A stretch of DNA of 64,000 bases from Hysterangium stoloniferum. Lineage: Eukaryota; Basidiomycota; Agaricomycetes; Hysterangiales; Hysterangiaceae. Both the position numbers and the translations under genes were made by a program. Below are positions 11,438-21,673 of this stretch, piece by piece. How positions within the stretch are numbered: position 1 is the first letter of the stretch; each line of letters begins with the position of its first letter. Below the pieces are notes generated by a model that worked only from the letters and a program-made list of their open reading frames with translations, ran no database searches and had not been told where the DNA came from. The DNA lies in the NCBI GenBank assembly GCA_015178975.1, contig WHVD01000005.1, positions 992,001 to 1,056,000 on the forward strand, in the 5' to 3' direction.

Positions 11438-12571
11438 TTAAAAGCGAACGCGGGTGTTGGTAGGATTCCTCCAGACCGTCTTACGGCCAGCGGCCTGGGG
11501 TGTCGCAGCAAAGCGGGGAGTCGAAGGGGTGGAAGGAACCTGGGCAGGGCTGGATTTCACGCCAAGCATGACACCCCCGGTAAGGACAGTAGTCTTGCCA
11601 CCGTCGTACGGGGTAACTTCAGTTTTAGAGGCGTCAATGTGGACGTGACCGGTACGATCGCGGCGAGGGGTCATTAAAATGGCATCTTCAAGATCTTCAT
11701 CATCAAAAGAGACAGGTGCCTGCATGATCAAAGTGGAAGCCGGGAGAAGAACAGAGCGTTGGCCACTGTTGACGTGCGGCTTCGAAGGCGAGGCAGCCAC
11801 GCGATGACCGCCGCATGAAGACGCATAATTGGACGTGGCAGTAGTTCCAGCGCTCTCGATTGAGCTGAAAGAGAAGCCGGACGAGCTGGTGTCGGACGAG
11901 CGCGAACTGGAGCGCGAGTGTCTGCTGAGGACAGAAAGAAGGCTGGAAGTCGAAATCGTGGAACTTGCGGACGCGGGCTCGGATTCTGCTGGCTTGACAT
12001 CCTTTGCTTGGGCGGGGAGAGTAATAGTTGGCCGAGGGACGGCAGGGAACTGGCTCAGGATCGGCGTCAACCATGTTGGGGCGCGGATCTCATCGGCGAT
12101 CATGCTGAAAAGTTCATCCTCGTCATCATCTATAATGCTTTGAGCGATTGTCTGTTGCTTTACAGCAGGAGGAGATTGAGCGCCTTTGAGGTCAGTCTTG
12201 GCTGACCAGACAATATAAGTCTTGTTAACTCCGGCAAAACGAACGGAGACACATCCGGGGTCGATGAACAAATCCATTTCGACGTTTCCTAAGCACATCA
12301 TCCATTCTTCCCAACTGATGCGTGCAGATTTGCATGCGTAATAAATAGGACGGGGGGGGACTCCATGGGGAATGAGAGTGAGGCAGCGGCGGCCCGAATT
12401 GCGGTGAGGCTCGTTAGGGTACCAGGTGCTCTCAAACTGATTGGTGAGGTTGCGCTCGAGGGTAAAATGAAGAAGATCTATGGTCGTGGCGGAATAGCGG
12501 CCAATCAAGGAGCGCGTCAAGTACGCAATGGCGTGGTAAAGTGCGAAAGTAAGATCGGAGGAGGCGGACAT
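11438..12571 (-). CDS. BTG/Tob (anti-proliferative protein) domain protein
   Basis: A single open exon of 377 codons. The N-terminal ~125 residues match a BTG domain: a helical start (LTFALYHAIAYLTRSLIGRY), the box A-like ESTWYPNEPHRNSGRRCLTL (compare HWYPxxPxxGxGxRCI in animal BTG proteins), YYACKSARISWEEWMMCLGN, and a box B-like MDLFIDPGCVSVRFAG. The rest is a Ser-rich low-complexity tail with patches such as LSRHSRSSSRSSDTSSSG and a C-terminal KSSPAQVPSTPSTPRFAATP region. BTG/Tob proteins bridge the CCR4-NOT deadenylase (via Caf1) to RNA-binding partners, or restrain proliferation in animals; the fungal role is inferred from the domain only. A long spliced 5' UTR is possible upstream of 12571. 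ORFs on the plus strand here are shadows. Confidence 0.8.
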   Translation of the reverse strand: MSASSDLTFALYHAIAYLTRSLIGRYSATTIDLLHFTLERNLTNQFESTWYPNEPHRNSGRRCLTLIPHGVPPRPIYYACKSARISWEEWMMCLGNVEMDLFIDPGCVSVRFAGVNKTYIVWSAKTDLKGAQSPPAVKQQTIAQSIIDDDEDELFSMIADEIRAPTWLTPILSQFPAVPRPTITLPAQAKDVKPAESEPASASSTISTSSLLSVLSRHSRSSSRSSDTSSSGFSFSSIESAGTTATSNYASSCGGHRVAASPSKPHVNSGQRSVLLPASTLIMQAPVSFDDEDLEDAILMTPRRDRTGHVHIDASKTEVTPYDGGKTTVLTGGVMLGVKSSPAQVPSTPSTPRFAATPQAAGRKTVWRNPTNTRVRF

Positions 12572-14417
12572 TTTGAGGATCGTGGCAATTGTAGAAAGAT
12601 GCGGCTTAGTGAAGCGATTTAAAGGACAAAAATCGACCTGCGATAGAAGTGTTGTGTATGTTTGACGCGAGGCTGGAACGTGGAATTCGATCGGAAGCGC
12701 CTGGCGTATGGATATGAAGTGCAGATGGGATAAGGGAGACGTGCAAAGTCAAACGAAGATTCTAAAAGATAGCTGTCAATTGAGCTGCCTGGAGAGGCAG
12801 AGGCAAGCAGCACTGACCTAACGGCTGTAGACGAACGGTGAAAAAGAGGAACAAATAAGATATAATCAGTTATCCTGAACGAATACTACAACAGTATACA
12901 CTGACCTGTGTAGAGAATTAGACAGGACAAGTCGTGGCTCGCCGATCCTGTTGAAGGAAGACAGCGAAGAATGCACGGTACTTATACAGGAGCAATTGGC
13001 GCACAAACGGACAAGTCAATGTGACGAAGCCCATTGTCTCCCTACTTTGGAAGCACAAAGCAAAAAAGACCCATTGACAATATTAGCGAGTTAAGGGACT
13101 GACAATCTCCTGTTTGGCCCGATTCCCTTTGTTGTCCAATATTGATCATATTGCTCGCCAAAAGACAATGGGATGGCTGGGCGCCCACCCACCGGCAAGC
13201 AACGGCCTTCCTTTGCTATTGTACTCTTTCTTCTATGGTCATCCAAATATCCATCTAATGGTCCCACAACGTCTCATAAGATCCTTGCATACTTCCATCA
13301 ACATTAATGATCCTATGCTATGAGATGCTTTCAAGCTTCACAGTAACAACGGCTTGCCCACGATCACAGCCCAGCTGGCTGCTGAAGCCCTTTGTGCTGG
13401 TCATCTCAACAAGGTCGTAAATCACCGACATAAGCTGGCTACTTTTACTGCCCTCTCGCTGCACCCATTTTTACTTATATGTCCACATTGAATGTGAGGA
13501 TGGAATCAGACACACAATTAAAATAGCGCCCAGAACGCTTCATGCTGCGATGCACCCTCTGCCATTGGTTGTCAAGCGAGTACAATTGTGGACTATTCAC
13601 AGCAGTCCGTCACATGACTATCGCCTAATATACCTGCAGGTGCAAAAGTTCTGGGCCATGAATATCTTTTCCAAGCTGCTCATCGCGTCGTTCGAAAAAT
13701 CACCCTTCTCTCATCAGTAACTGCGGACAAAGGGCCTCACGGCCGGTCCACAAACTACTCGATTATGTACGGATCCGCCTCCCCGTGTTCAGATCTTCTT
13801 CCCATTCGTTTGCTGGGCGCTGGAAGAAGACGAACGCTTTGTAGATGAACTTCTCTCGTGCGCGAAGGAACATCCGGGTATCGGATTCACAGAAGTACAC
13901 CCAAAAATCTTATGGGAACGAGGAAATCTGCACCTTAAATCTCGTCATCTTCAGGCGAATCCAACTCGGTTAGTGATACTGGATCACTCCAGGCAGAGCC
14001 AGTATTGTTGTTGTTGCACTATATGCTTTAATCTGGGCCTTTCAATGCCCTTTAAGAATGTTTGCTGAGTTTTAGATGATGCGCATCATCGGTGTCATAA
14101 AGATACTTTTCCTGGAATCCCTAATGGTTAATGATTTAAACATCTTTAACCCTGAATCCCCTTTGGTTTATATTATAGATCGGATCGGTTGGAGTTTGGA
14201 TGCTATTTAGTTTAAAGCTCTGCCCCAGCTCACCAGCTACTGAATAATGTAATCCAGAATCCTGCAAAGTTTCCCGTAATATTCAAGTACATACACAAAT
14301 CAGCGTGAGGCATGCAAGCAAATGAGCCGGCAGTCATTTAGAACAGAATTACTGTATTTGGTGGTGGACCACCATGGACCCCGGACGCGGTCTCAACTCC
14401 GACGAAGTAACTCGGCC
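12572..14417. other. Intergenic region of 1.85 kb with one possible coding remnant
   Basis: Contains the presumed 5' region of the BTG gene and of the U2 A' gene. The only protein-like stretch is plus strand about 13783-13974: an open run including WALEEDERFVDELLSCAKEH and GIGFTEVHPKILWERGNLHL, with no start codon or flanking exons that I could join. It may be the remnant of a dead gene or an unlinked exon. I do not recognise it. Confidence 0.4.
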
Positions 14418-15305
14418 ATGAAGCTCACACCAGAGCTGATTGCCCAATCTCCTTCGTACATTAATCCCTTGAAAGAGCGGCAGCTTGAATTACGAGGTTC
14501 GCACGAGTTGCTTGGCTCCTCTCAGCACTCACAACTTTGAATGGACCTACAGGTCACAGTATCCCTGCCATCGAAAACTTGGGTGTCACCAAGGTATTTT
14601 GTCCTGTCAATTTCCGTACAAATACGCCATGAATTACTCCTTAGGATCAACATGACTCGATAGATTTTACAGACAACTCTATAATCTCCCTGGCCAACCT
14701 GCCACTACTAAAACGGTTGCGGACACTCCTGCTCGCCAACAACCGAATTGCGACCATTTCGCCATCTCTACACCTTTCAGCACCCAACCTCACGACATTA
14801 GTGCTCACTAACAACAATGTTGCGGAGCTGGGGGATTTGGAGCCATTGAGGGAGTTACGGTCGTTAAAATTTTTGAGTCTAACGGGGAACCCCGTAAGGG
14901 AGCGAAAGTGGTATCGTGAATGGCTAGTATGGAGGCTAAAATCTTTGAGAGTACTTGATTTTCAGAGAATCAGGGATAAAGTGAGTGCTGCCAAGCATCT
15001 GCAGTGGGTATCTCGTCTGAAGGGCCGTGTGGCAGGAACGGGCTGCTGCGAAGACTCTGTTTCTCACCCCGGACGATCTACCGACTGCCCTGGCCACGAC
15101 TATTTCTGCCACAGTGACAACTGTATCAGCCAAAATCGCCGTGTCGACAGACGAGCCAAAGGCTGCAGTTCCAGGTAAAGCGGGACGGCTGATGACCGCG
15201 GAAGAAAAGGAGCGGGTGAAGGCAGCGATAGTGAATGCCACGAGCACGGAAGAAGTCAGGAAGCTTGAGCGAAGTCTGAAGGAGGGTTGGCTACCCAATG
15301 CGTGA
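14418..15305 (+). CDS. LEA1: U2 small nuclear ribonucleoprotein A' (leucine-rich repeat)
   Basis: Starts MKLTPELIAQSPSYINPLKE, the typical U2 A' opening. Four exons join in frame: ...LKERQLELRG / HSIPAIENLGVTK / DQHDSIDFTDNSIISLANLP... / ...RIRDK / ERAAAKTLF.... The introns are ~60 nt GT-AG (last donor GTGAGTGCT near 14982, acceptor GGCAG near 15036). Leucine-rich repeats run from about residue 20 to 130 (LRTLLLANNRIATISPSLHL; LTTLVLTNNNVAELGDLEPL; LRSLKFLSLTGNPVRERKWY), ended by the family's cap motif with REWLVWRLKSLRVLDFQRIR. The C-terminus, EEVRKLERSLKEGWLP, is also typical. The protein binds U2 B'' and the U2 snRNA stem-loop IV in the spliceosome. The first codon used gives the expected N-terminus. 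Confidence 0.93.
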
Positions 15306-16007
15306 GTAGTGCGGTGGCTTTGATTGTAATATTGTCCCACATACGATTTTTAACCTTGCACGAGACTGTCCGTAGCATTGACAATCATGTAATATTGCTA
15401 TCTTCTTGTGAACTCATGAGAACTCTCGTGAACAAGTTTGACAACTTCTGACGAAGGATACCAATATGACGGTACTCCGCTGCATAAAGCAAAGAATAGC
15501 CAGTACCTAGACCACACATTCCCAGTGCTACCGCTTTAAACTCTTTCTCCATTTTAAGCTGGTTTTGAGAGACATTTCTTTATTAAACATTTATCATTGG
15601 ACTTTTATGTTGAAGTTTGGGTAAGCGAGCTGTAAGGACTCGAGAATATTGTAAGCGGGTTACTAGGTATATATAGATGAGACATGTATTTATGGTCCTC
15701 ATCCGCAAATTAACCGTGACACAAACGGTTATACCCACGAAAGCTTTAACCACGCGTCATGGATCCATCCGCCAACCGAGGGTACGTATCATTTGTCTTA
15801 TTTATGCGAACTCTTCTGAGATTGTTTACTGGTTAGTTTCCTCGTGAACGAGCTCCACCCCTAATGTCACGATGATGTAAGTGAATCCCCTCAAAGTGAC
15901 TGCGGCATCATTTGCATTTGGCACCCTCTTATGGGCGCCGAATTACAGCCCTACACCGCAGTACACTTTGGCTTTCCTCTTGCCTCCTTCCCTCATCGAC
16001 GCAACCA
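15306..16007. other. Intergenic region of 700 bp, no gene seen
   Basis: Between two plus-strand genes. Contains 3' UTR of U2 A' and the upstream region of the Och1-like gene. No ORF or repeat of note. Confidence 0.55.
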
Positions 16008-17658
16008 ATGCATCTGGGTACTACCCATCGTGAGGATGTCCTTCCCTTTTATTCCCCGAACAAGCTATCTATACCATCTGCATCGTTCAAGAGAAAACGC
16101 GGACTCTTTGCATGTTTTGTGGCTTTAATATGTTTTGTCCTCTTGACGCTCTGGAGTCGTCACATATACGACAAACATGTTTCTATTGCACAAACGTTAT
16201 CACCTGTACGGTATCCGGCCGATTCGTCGACGAAGCCTTTATCGTTACTGGGTCTCGAAGCTGACCAGGCCTACCATTTGGGCAGCCTGTCCCCCTCCGT
16301 CTATCAACGGACCCTCCAAACATTTATAGACACTGCATCACTGCCTTCGCGCCTCAAGACGCGTCTGAGCAATGATCTCCATCAATTTCTCGCCTTCGGG
16401 TCGAGTGGGCCTTTACTAGGCCCCCCGAAAAATATCTGGCAAACTAATGACGTCCGACCGCTGAACAGTGAAACGATGAGTTGGGAAACCCTCAATCCGG
16501 ACCGCAAATTTCGATTTTTGAATGATGAGGATGCCGAAGAATGGGTGCGGCGCACATTCACGGATAGTCTAGTCGAACAGGTTTGGAATGCCTTGCCTCA
16601 TGTCATCATGGTAAGTTCTCGGCGTGTTGGTCTATGAGTACCCTCCGAGGTTATTTTCTTTAGAAAAGCGATTTTCTGCGTTATCTCTTGTTGCTTGTAG
16701 AAGGCGGCGTATACTCCGACATGTATATATTTCCTCAGTGCCTTCCGTTATATACCCACTTACAAATAACATAGGGATACAACGTGCTTAAAACCAATTG
16801 ACGTCTGGGGGAGTGATGCAGATGTAATGGGTCACATGAGAGGTGATGATTCTCCTAGTGCTATCGTAGGGATCGAAGCAGATGTGTCAGTAATCCAATC
16901 GTCGTGCTTTCATACAAACTAAGACCCATGTTTTGACAGCGGTGATCGCGCAGACTGGCATGACGTGAGCCATGAGTAACCCCTGGGCTCGTTCGTATTC
17001 TAACTTATCGTCAGTGGTGGTCTCGACCAATCCAGATAGTGCAATGGACAATGGCATTCTCCCCAGGTGAGTAATTCGTGCGCTTGGAACTATTGTTCAT
17101 TTGTCTCACCTTAGCCATGGAACAGGCCATCCCATTCTTTTGGATGTCGTGGAGAGAATATGCAACAGAACTCTTGAGGCAGAACACACTTGGGGTCCAT
17201 TGACAGTAATTCCTGAAGAACGTATGACGAAGACTGTATTGGAGTGGACCGGGCCAGCCGTATTCACAGACGCGACCTTACGGTAATCCACAAGAACTCT
17301 GGAAAGTTACTGCTCATATATTCATCATCTCGCGTCTTAGGTTCCTCCAGATGGAGAGCGGAATTAACTGGACAGATTTGAAAAATCTTCAAAAGCCTCT
17401 TCGAGTAGGAAGCATCACTGTTCTTCCCGTGACTGGTTTGTTTTCTCTCTCTCAAAGTGACAACTTTTGCTTGGAACTTACCAACGGACGCGTCTGCAGG
17501 TTTCTCTCCTGGTGTGGGTAATTTCGGTGCGGGCGCCACGTCCGACCCACAGGCCATGGCGAGTTATGCCTTGGATAGACTTCACTCAGTGTAGCTAACT
17601 TGGTCTATATTAGGTCCATCACAGATTTGAGGGGAGCTGGAAGTCGAATAAAGCTTAA
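16008..17658 (+). CDS. Och1-like GT32 glycosyltransferase (initiation-specific alpha-1,6-mannosyltransferase family)
   Basis: Type II membrane protein: short N-terminal tail, then a signal anchor (LFACFVALICFVLLTLWSRH, about residues 30-50), then a lumenal domain. GT32 landmarks are PPKNIWQTNDVRPLNSETMS, NPDRKFRFLNDEDAEEWVRR, then KSDFLRYLLLLVEGGVYSDM joined by splicing to DTTCLKPIDVWG. The DxD metal/sugar-nucleotide motif (D-M-D) is split by an intron (donor at 16720, acceptor ATAG near 16774) and appears only after splicing. Further exons carry GIEADVGDRADWHDWWSRPI, IQIVQWTMAFSPGHPILLDV, TGPAVFTDATLRFLQ and a C-terminal HHRFEGSWKSNKA. Och1 family enzymes act in the cis-Golgi on N-glycans; basidiomycetes have several paralogues, so the exact acceptor is unknown. 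Last gene before the repeat block. Confidence 0.88.
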
Positions 17659-18477
17659 AAGACATTGATGTTGCACCAAATGTGTTGACCATCATTTATG
17701 TATCCGAATCGCAACATTTTCATGGAAGGACTGTTCATCCCCTAGAGCCAACTACTCTTGATAATTTATAGATATTATACACAGATTGATTCTTGTGCGC
17801 TGCGTGCACGATCTAATGAAGAATGCCTTCAAAGCTAGACAACGACGAGTTGGATCTGTCGACGCTATATAGTGCAAAGCAACTGATTGACAAACATTGA
17901 TCTTGCCTTTCTTTCAAGTCCTGTTTGAAAGACCGCTTCTGGGCATATGACACGGAATACTTATATCTTACAAAGAATGCTCATATCAGGCTACAGCCCC
18001 CAACCTGACATGAAGGTGCACTCATCGTCACGAATCTGGTTTACTCATGTTTTTCGACGGATTCAATAATGGAAGCTGGGCATCATATAATCTTCGTAAG
18101 ACTATCAAGTCTCTGAGAGTGTGTCAGTAGACAGGCTTGTACACAACATGAGAATGAGAGGAGCACCGAATGAATATGCGGAATGGTTAGGCGAAAAATG
18201 AAAGGGGGGACCACCATAATCTGCTTTGACAATTACAGGTCAGATCCCCTACCAGTGGACAACAGAGCTGATCACTGAGTGATGCCCAGGGTCAGTTGTA
18301 GTGTTAGGAACCATCATTTTGGGACCCCACTTGCAGTATTCACCTTTCCAGCAACCTACTATTTAGAGCCTCTGACACCAGTGTCCCCAACAATGGTGTC
18401 CTGTCTTAGGACCAGGAAACCCACTGGGACCTGGATCCTACCATATCAGCACCTATCTCCCTGTTTACAAGACAATT
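17659..18477. other. Gene-to-repeat boundary, no gene seen
   Basis: About 820 bp without a credible ORF. The last ~240 bp (from about 18240) resemble degraded repeat sequence and contain TGTTAGGAACC, like an LTR start, but no matching end or TSD was found. Confidence 0.4.
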
Positions 18478-18543
18478 TGTCACGAATCAATTATTCTTCA
18501 ATAAAGTCAAATAATATTCTATTGATTGAACTTGAAAGTCTCA
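18478..18543 (+). repeat. Truncated family-G LTR start
   Basis: Begins TGTCACGAATC and continues TTATTCTTCAATAAAGTC as in the family-G LTR at 38073. It is cut at 18543 by the LTR-A copy that follows; the continuation beyond that copy is not clearly recognisable. Confidence 0.6.
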
Positions 18544-18803
18544 TGTTATGACTGTGTTGTAACCGTGTCGCAATCCGATGGTCCCCGAGAATACTACAGT
18601 CTATCGATGTTCCAAGTTATTGATCAAGTCATCATTTCAGCAACCTTTGGAACACCGACACTGATGTATATCTTCACGGCGATCAAACCCCATTTACGCC
18701 CTGTCAAAATATACTCATACCATCTGGTTATGCTTTGATATGTCCCTTTTCATTATGATGATCCGTTTTACTCTATGTTTCACATATGCCCATAGATACT
18801 TGT

Positions 18804-19277
18804 TGTGAAGAGTGGTAGAAGTTCAGACCGTTCTATATACGAAGAAATGAGTAGAAAGGAAGGATATTGACCTATTCGGTGCAATATAAGAGAAAGTGAG
18901 AGAAAGAGCACGAGATGACGAAGGAGTCAACGAGTGCGATGGTTCGAGTGGAGGCCTCGACTATTACAGTTCGAGGCCAGAAGTGTTTAGTAGTTCAGAT
19001 ATTGCTACTTATGTAGTAGCTGACACGTTACCCTGATCACCGCTCGTAGTAGACCTAGTTTGTGTCTTACGAGTGGTGGTTCTTGGGTTAAAGTGTGTCT
19101 GAGTTCTAATTGGTGCTGAGTGCACCCACAAGTATACACAATGCTTCAAACTAATGAAATATGCGATATTCGAAGAATGTGAAAGATAGTAAAATATGAA
19201 TAGAATATGTAAAATATAAATGAAATAAAAGGAGTGTTTTACCACAATGAAACTGTGGTAAAAGCATACTCCTCACA
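18804..19277 (+). repeat. Solo LTR-B, TSD CTTGT, inside LTR-A
   Basis: TG...CA element of 474 bp (starts TGTGAAGAGTGGTAGAAG, ends TACTCCTCACA). The 5-bp TSD CTTGT (18799-18803 and 19278-19282) exactly interrupts the LTR-A sequence ATACTTGTAGCCCGTGG. It has the same ends as the copies at 25249 and 25920. No internal retrotransposon sequence is present. Confidence 0.85.
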
Positions 19278-19583
19278 CTTGTAGCCCGTGGACTATTCCC
19301 TTTTCTCGTAATCCCGCTCTCGGCTAAATCTCAGCTTCCAATATTATTGTAACCTTCCAGTTTCTAGTCAAGTTTATTTGTCAATCGAGTTTTCACTCTT
19401 CCCTTAGTTAGTAGTTTCTAGATGCCAATAACTCATATATAAACTGCTGTAAATGTAGTTATTGGACAATCAGAATATCAACTTAGATACCCCTCTAATT
19501 TCCGACTCCATTATCTATTCACGACCACCACATTCCGACTCCATCCGATTTACGATTTAACCTACATTTACGACTTCAACCTC

Positions 19584-19763
19584 CAGTCTCTGACTCTCAG
19601 TCTCTGACTCTCTCAGTCTCCGACTCTCTCAGTCTCCGACTCTCTCAGTCTCCAACTCTCTCAGTCTCCGACTCTCTCAGTCTCCGACTCTCTCAGTCTC
19701 CGACTCTCTCAGTCTCCGACTCTCTCAGTCTCCGACTCTCTCAGTCTCCGACTCTCTCAGTTT
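19584..19763 (+). repeat. 16-bp pyrimidine-rich tandem repeat
   Basis: About eleven copies of the unit AGTCTCCGACTCTCTC, nearly perfect, inside the LTR-A copy. Strand asymmetry is extreme: the plus strand is almost entirely pyrimidine apart from one AG and one GA step per unit. Confidence 0.9.
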
Positions 19764-19933
19764 CTGATCGGTAGTTTACCGAGAGGTTTACTTGACAGGA
19801 CTAGTTTCCACCTGCCTGAAATTTAAGGACACCTGACAGTAACTTGCAAGGGTGCAGCACATAAGCTGAAGCCAAGTCCTTCTGATCGGTCCCTGTCGGC
19901 CAACCGACATTCATCAGTTTTTAGTTCTTAACA

Positions 19934-20451
19934 CTCCTGGTCAATTAAGCTAAGTGTTGATTTCTACTCATATCATACTATCTGCTCTGTTTGAAATACT
20001 GGAGCACCCTGACAGTTTGTGTGAGGGTGCAACACATAAGTTGAAGCCAAGCTCCACTACAGTTATAGAGTTGGACCTCCCGACTAGTACAATCTCTATT
20101 GTCAGTCCCCCAATTTACTCATTTCCCATTATTAGCCCTCTGACTTAGAGTATTCCCCCTTCCCAGCTTAGATATTAACAGCAAAGGTCTAAAACGACAG
20201 GATCCTAACAAAGTGAGAGTAATGATGGTTCAAAAAGAAGTAGGGGAAGGAACAGGGATCCAATCAAGACTAGATACAATATAGCAAAGTATTCTGAAAA
20301 GGTGTGAGGTGGCAAAATAGGATGTATATATGGAAATGGTGATGGGAGAGCAAATGGAACAGAGATGGGACAGAAGGCTAAGGTGCAAAGATACAAAGAA
20401 ATAAATGTCAGAGGTGCCATGAGCAGTGCTACCATGAGCAGGGGTACTGAT
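19934..20451. repeat. Repeat fragments, including the left part of a family-C repeat
   Basis: The first ~280 bp include a diverged copy of the conserved LTR motif (GCAACACATAAGTTGAAGCC). From 20214 the sequence matches the region around 43260-43569 (for example AAGTGAGA..., GATGGGAGAG, and GGTGCCA near the end). GGATCCTAACA or GAATCCTAACA ends occur at 20213, 42799 and 43569, so this looks like an LTR-type repeat read in reverse. Reversed LTR-A inserted at 20452. Confidence 0.45.
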
Positions 20452-21673
20452 TGTTAAGAACAGAAAACTGACTAATGTCGGTTGACCGACGGGGACCAAT
20501 CGGAAGGACTTGGCTTCAGCTTATGTGTTGCACCCTCGCAAGTTACTGTCAGGTGTCCTTAAATTTTGGGTGGGTAAAGACTAGTCCTAACGAGTTCCTC
20601 ACAGTAAGTTACTGATTGGAACCAAAGGATAAGTCAAGTGTTGGGCTGAGGGGTCGGAGGCCGAGGATGGGCGAGCGCATGCAGAGGTGGGGAGTGGGAT
20701 ACTTAGAGTATGACTTATAGAGATGTATGTGGGTGTTCGGAGTCGATATTCTGATTGCCTAGTAACTACAACTACAGCAGATTTATATATGAGTCATTGG
20801 TGTCTAGAAAATACTAACTAAAGGAAGAGCAGAAACATTATTGACAAATAAACTTGACTAGGAACTGGAAGGTTGTTATGACCGTGTTGCAACCCGACAG
20901 TCCCCGAGGTTATTGCCGCCTATTGATGTTTCAAGTTATCGATTAAGTCATCACATCAGAAACTGTCGATTGTGTTAAGAACTGAAAACTGACTAATGTC
21001 GGTGGCCGACAGGGACCGATCGGAAGGACTTGGCTTCAGCTTATGTGCTGCACCCTTGCAAATATCCGTAGGATGTCCTTAAATTTTGGGCAAGCGAAGA
21101 CTAATCCTAATGAGTACCTTTCGGCGTGATACCGATCGGAATCGAAGGACAAGTCGAGCATCGGGCCAAGGGGTCGGGGCCGGGAGTGGGTGAGCGCACG
21201 TGAAGGCGGATGGGGGGATTCTTAGTATGAGACTGATACAGGCGTATGAGGGTATTCTGAGTCGATATTCTGATTGCCTAGTGACTACAACTACAGCGGG
21301 TTCATATACAAGTAACAGGCGTCTGGAAAATACTAATGGGGAGAAGGGTGGAACACGGTATTAACAATAAGCTTGACTAGGAACGGGAAGTTTATGATTA
21401 GTTCGGAGGCCGATGATAACCGAGAGCGGGATTACGATAAAAGGAAATAGTTCAAGGACTACAAATATAGATAGACATATGCGAAACATAAGATTGGACG
21501 GATCAACATAATAAAGGGGACGTATCAAAGTTTGACCAGACAATATGAGTTATTTTGACGTGGGCGTAAACGGAGTTTGATCTTCGCAAAAACATTCATC
21601 AGCTTCGGGGCCGATGGTTTCTGAGAGGATGACTTGAAACGTTGACAAGTGGCGATAACCTCGGGACCGATAG

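Larger units (their letters stand above)
18544..19933 (+). repeat. LTR-A copy (old, solo) with nested LTR-B and a tandem-repeat expansion
   Basis: Starts TGTTATGACTGTGTTGTAAC and ends TTTTTAGTTCTTAACA, matching the ends of the 3' LTR of element A at 40998-41733. It contains the conserved internal landmarks TTTCACATATGCCCATAGA and AAGCTGAAGCCAAGTCCTT. Two differences make it longer than the usual 736 bp: an LTR-B insertion (18804-19277) and a 16-bp tandem array (about 19584-19763). CpG sites are more decayed than in other copies. No convincing TSD was found, so the copy is old or rearranged. Confidence 0.8.

Noticed and set aside
12619..12813. 64-codon minus-strand ORF upstream of the BTG gene
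   Set aside because: Short, no motif, sits in the presumed 5' UTR.
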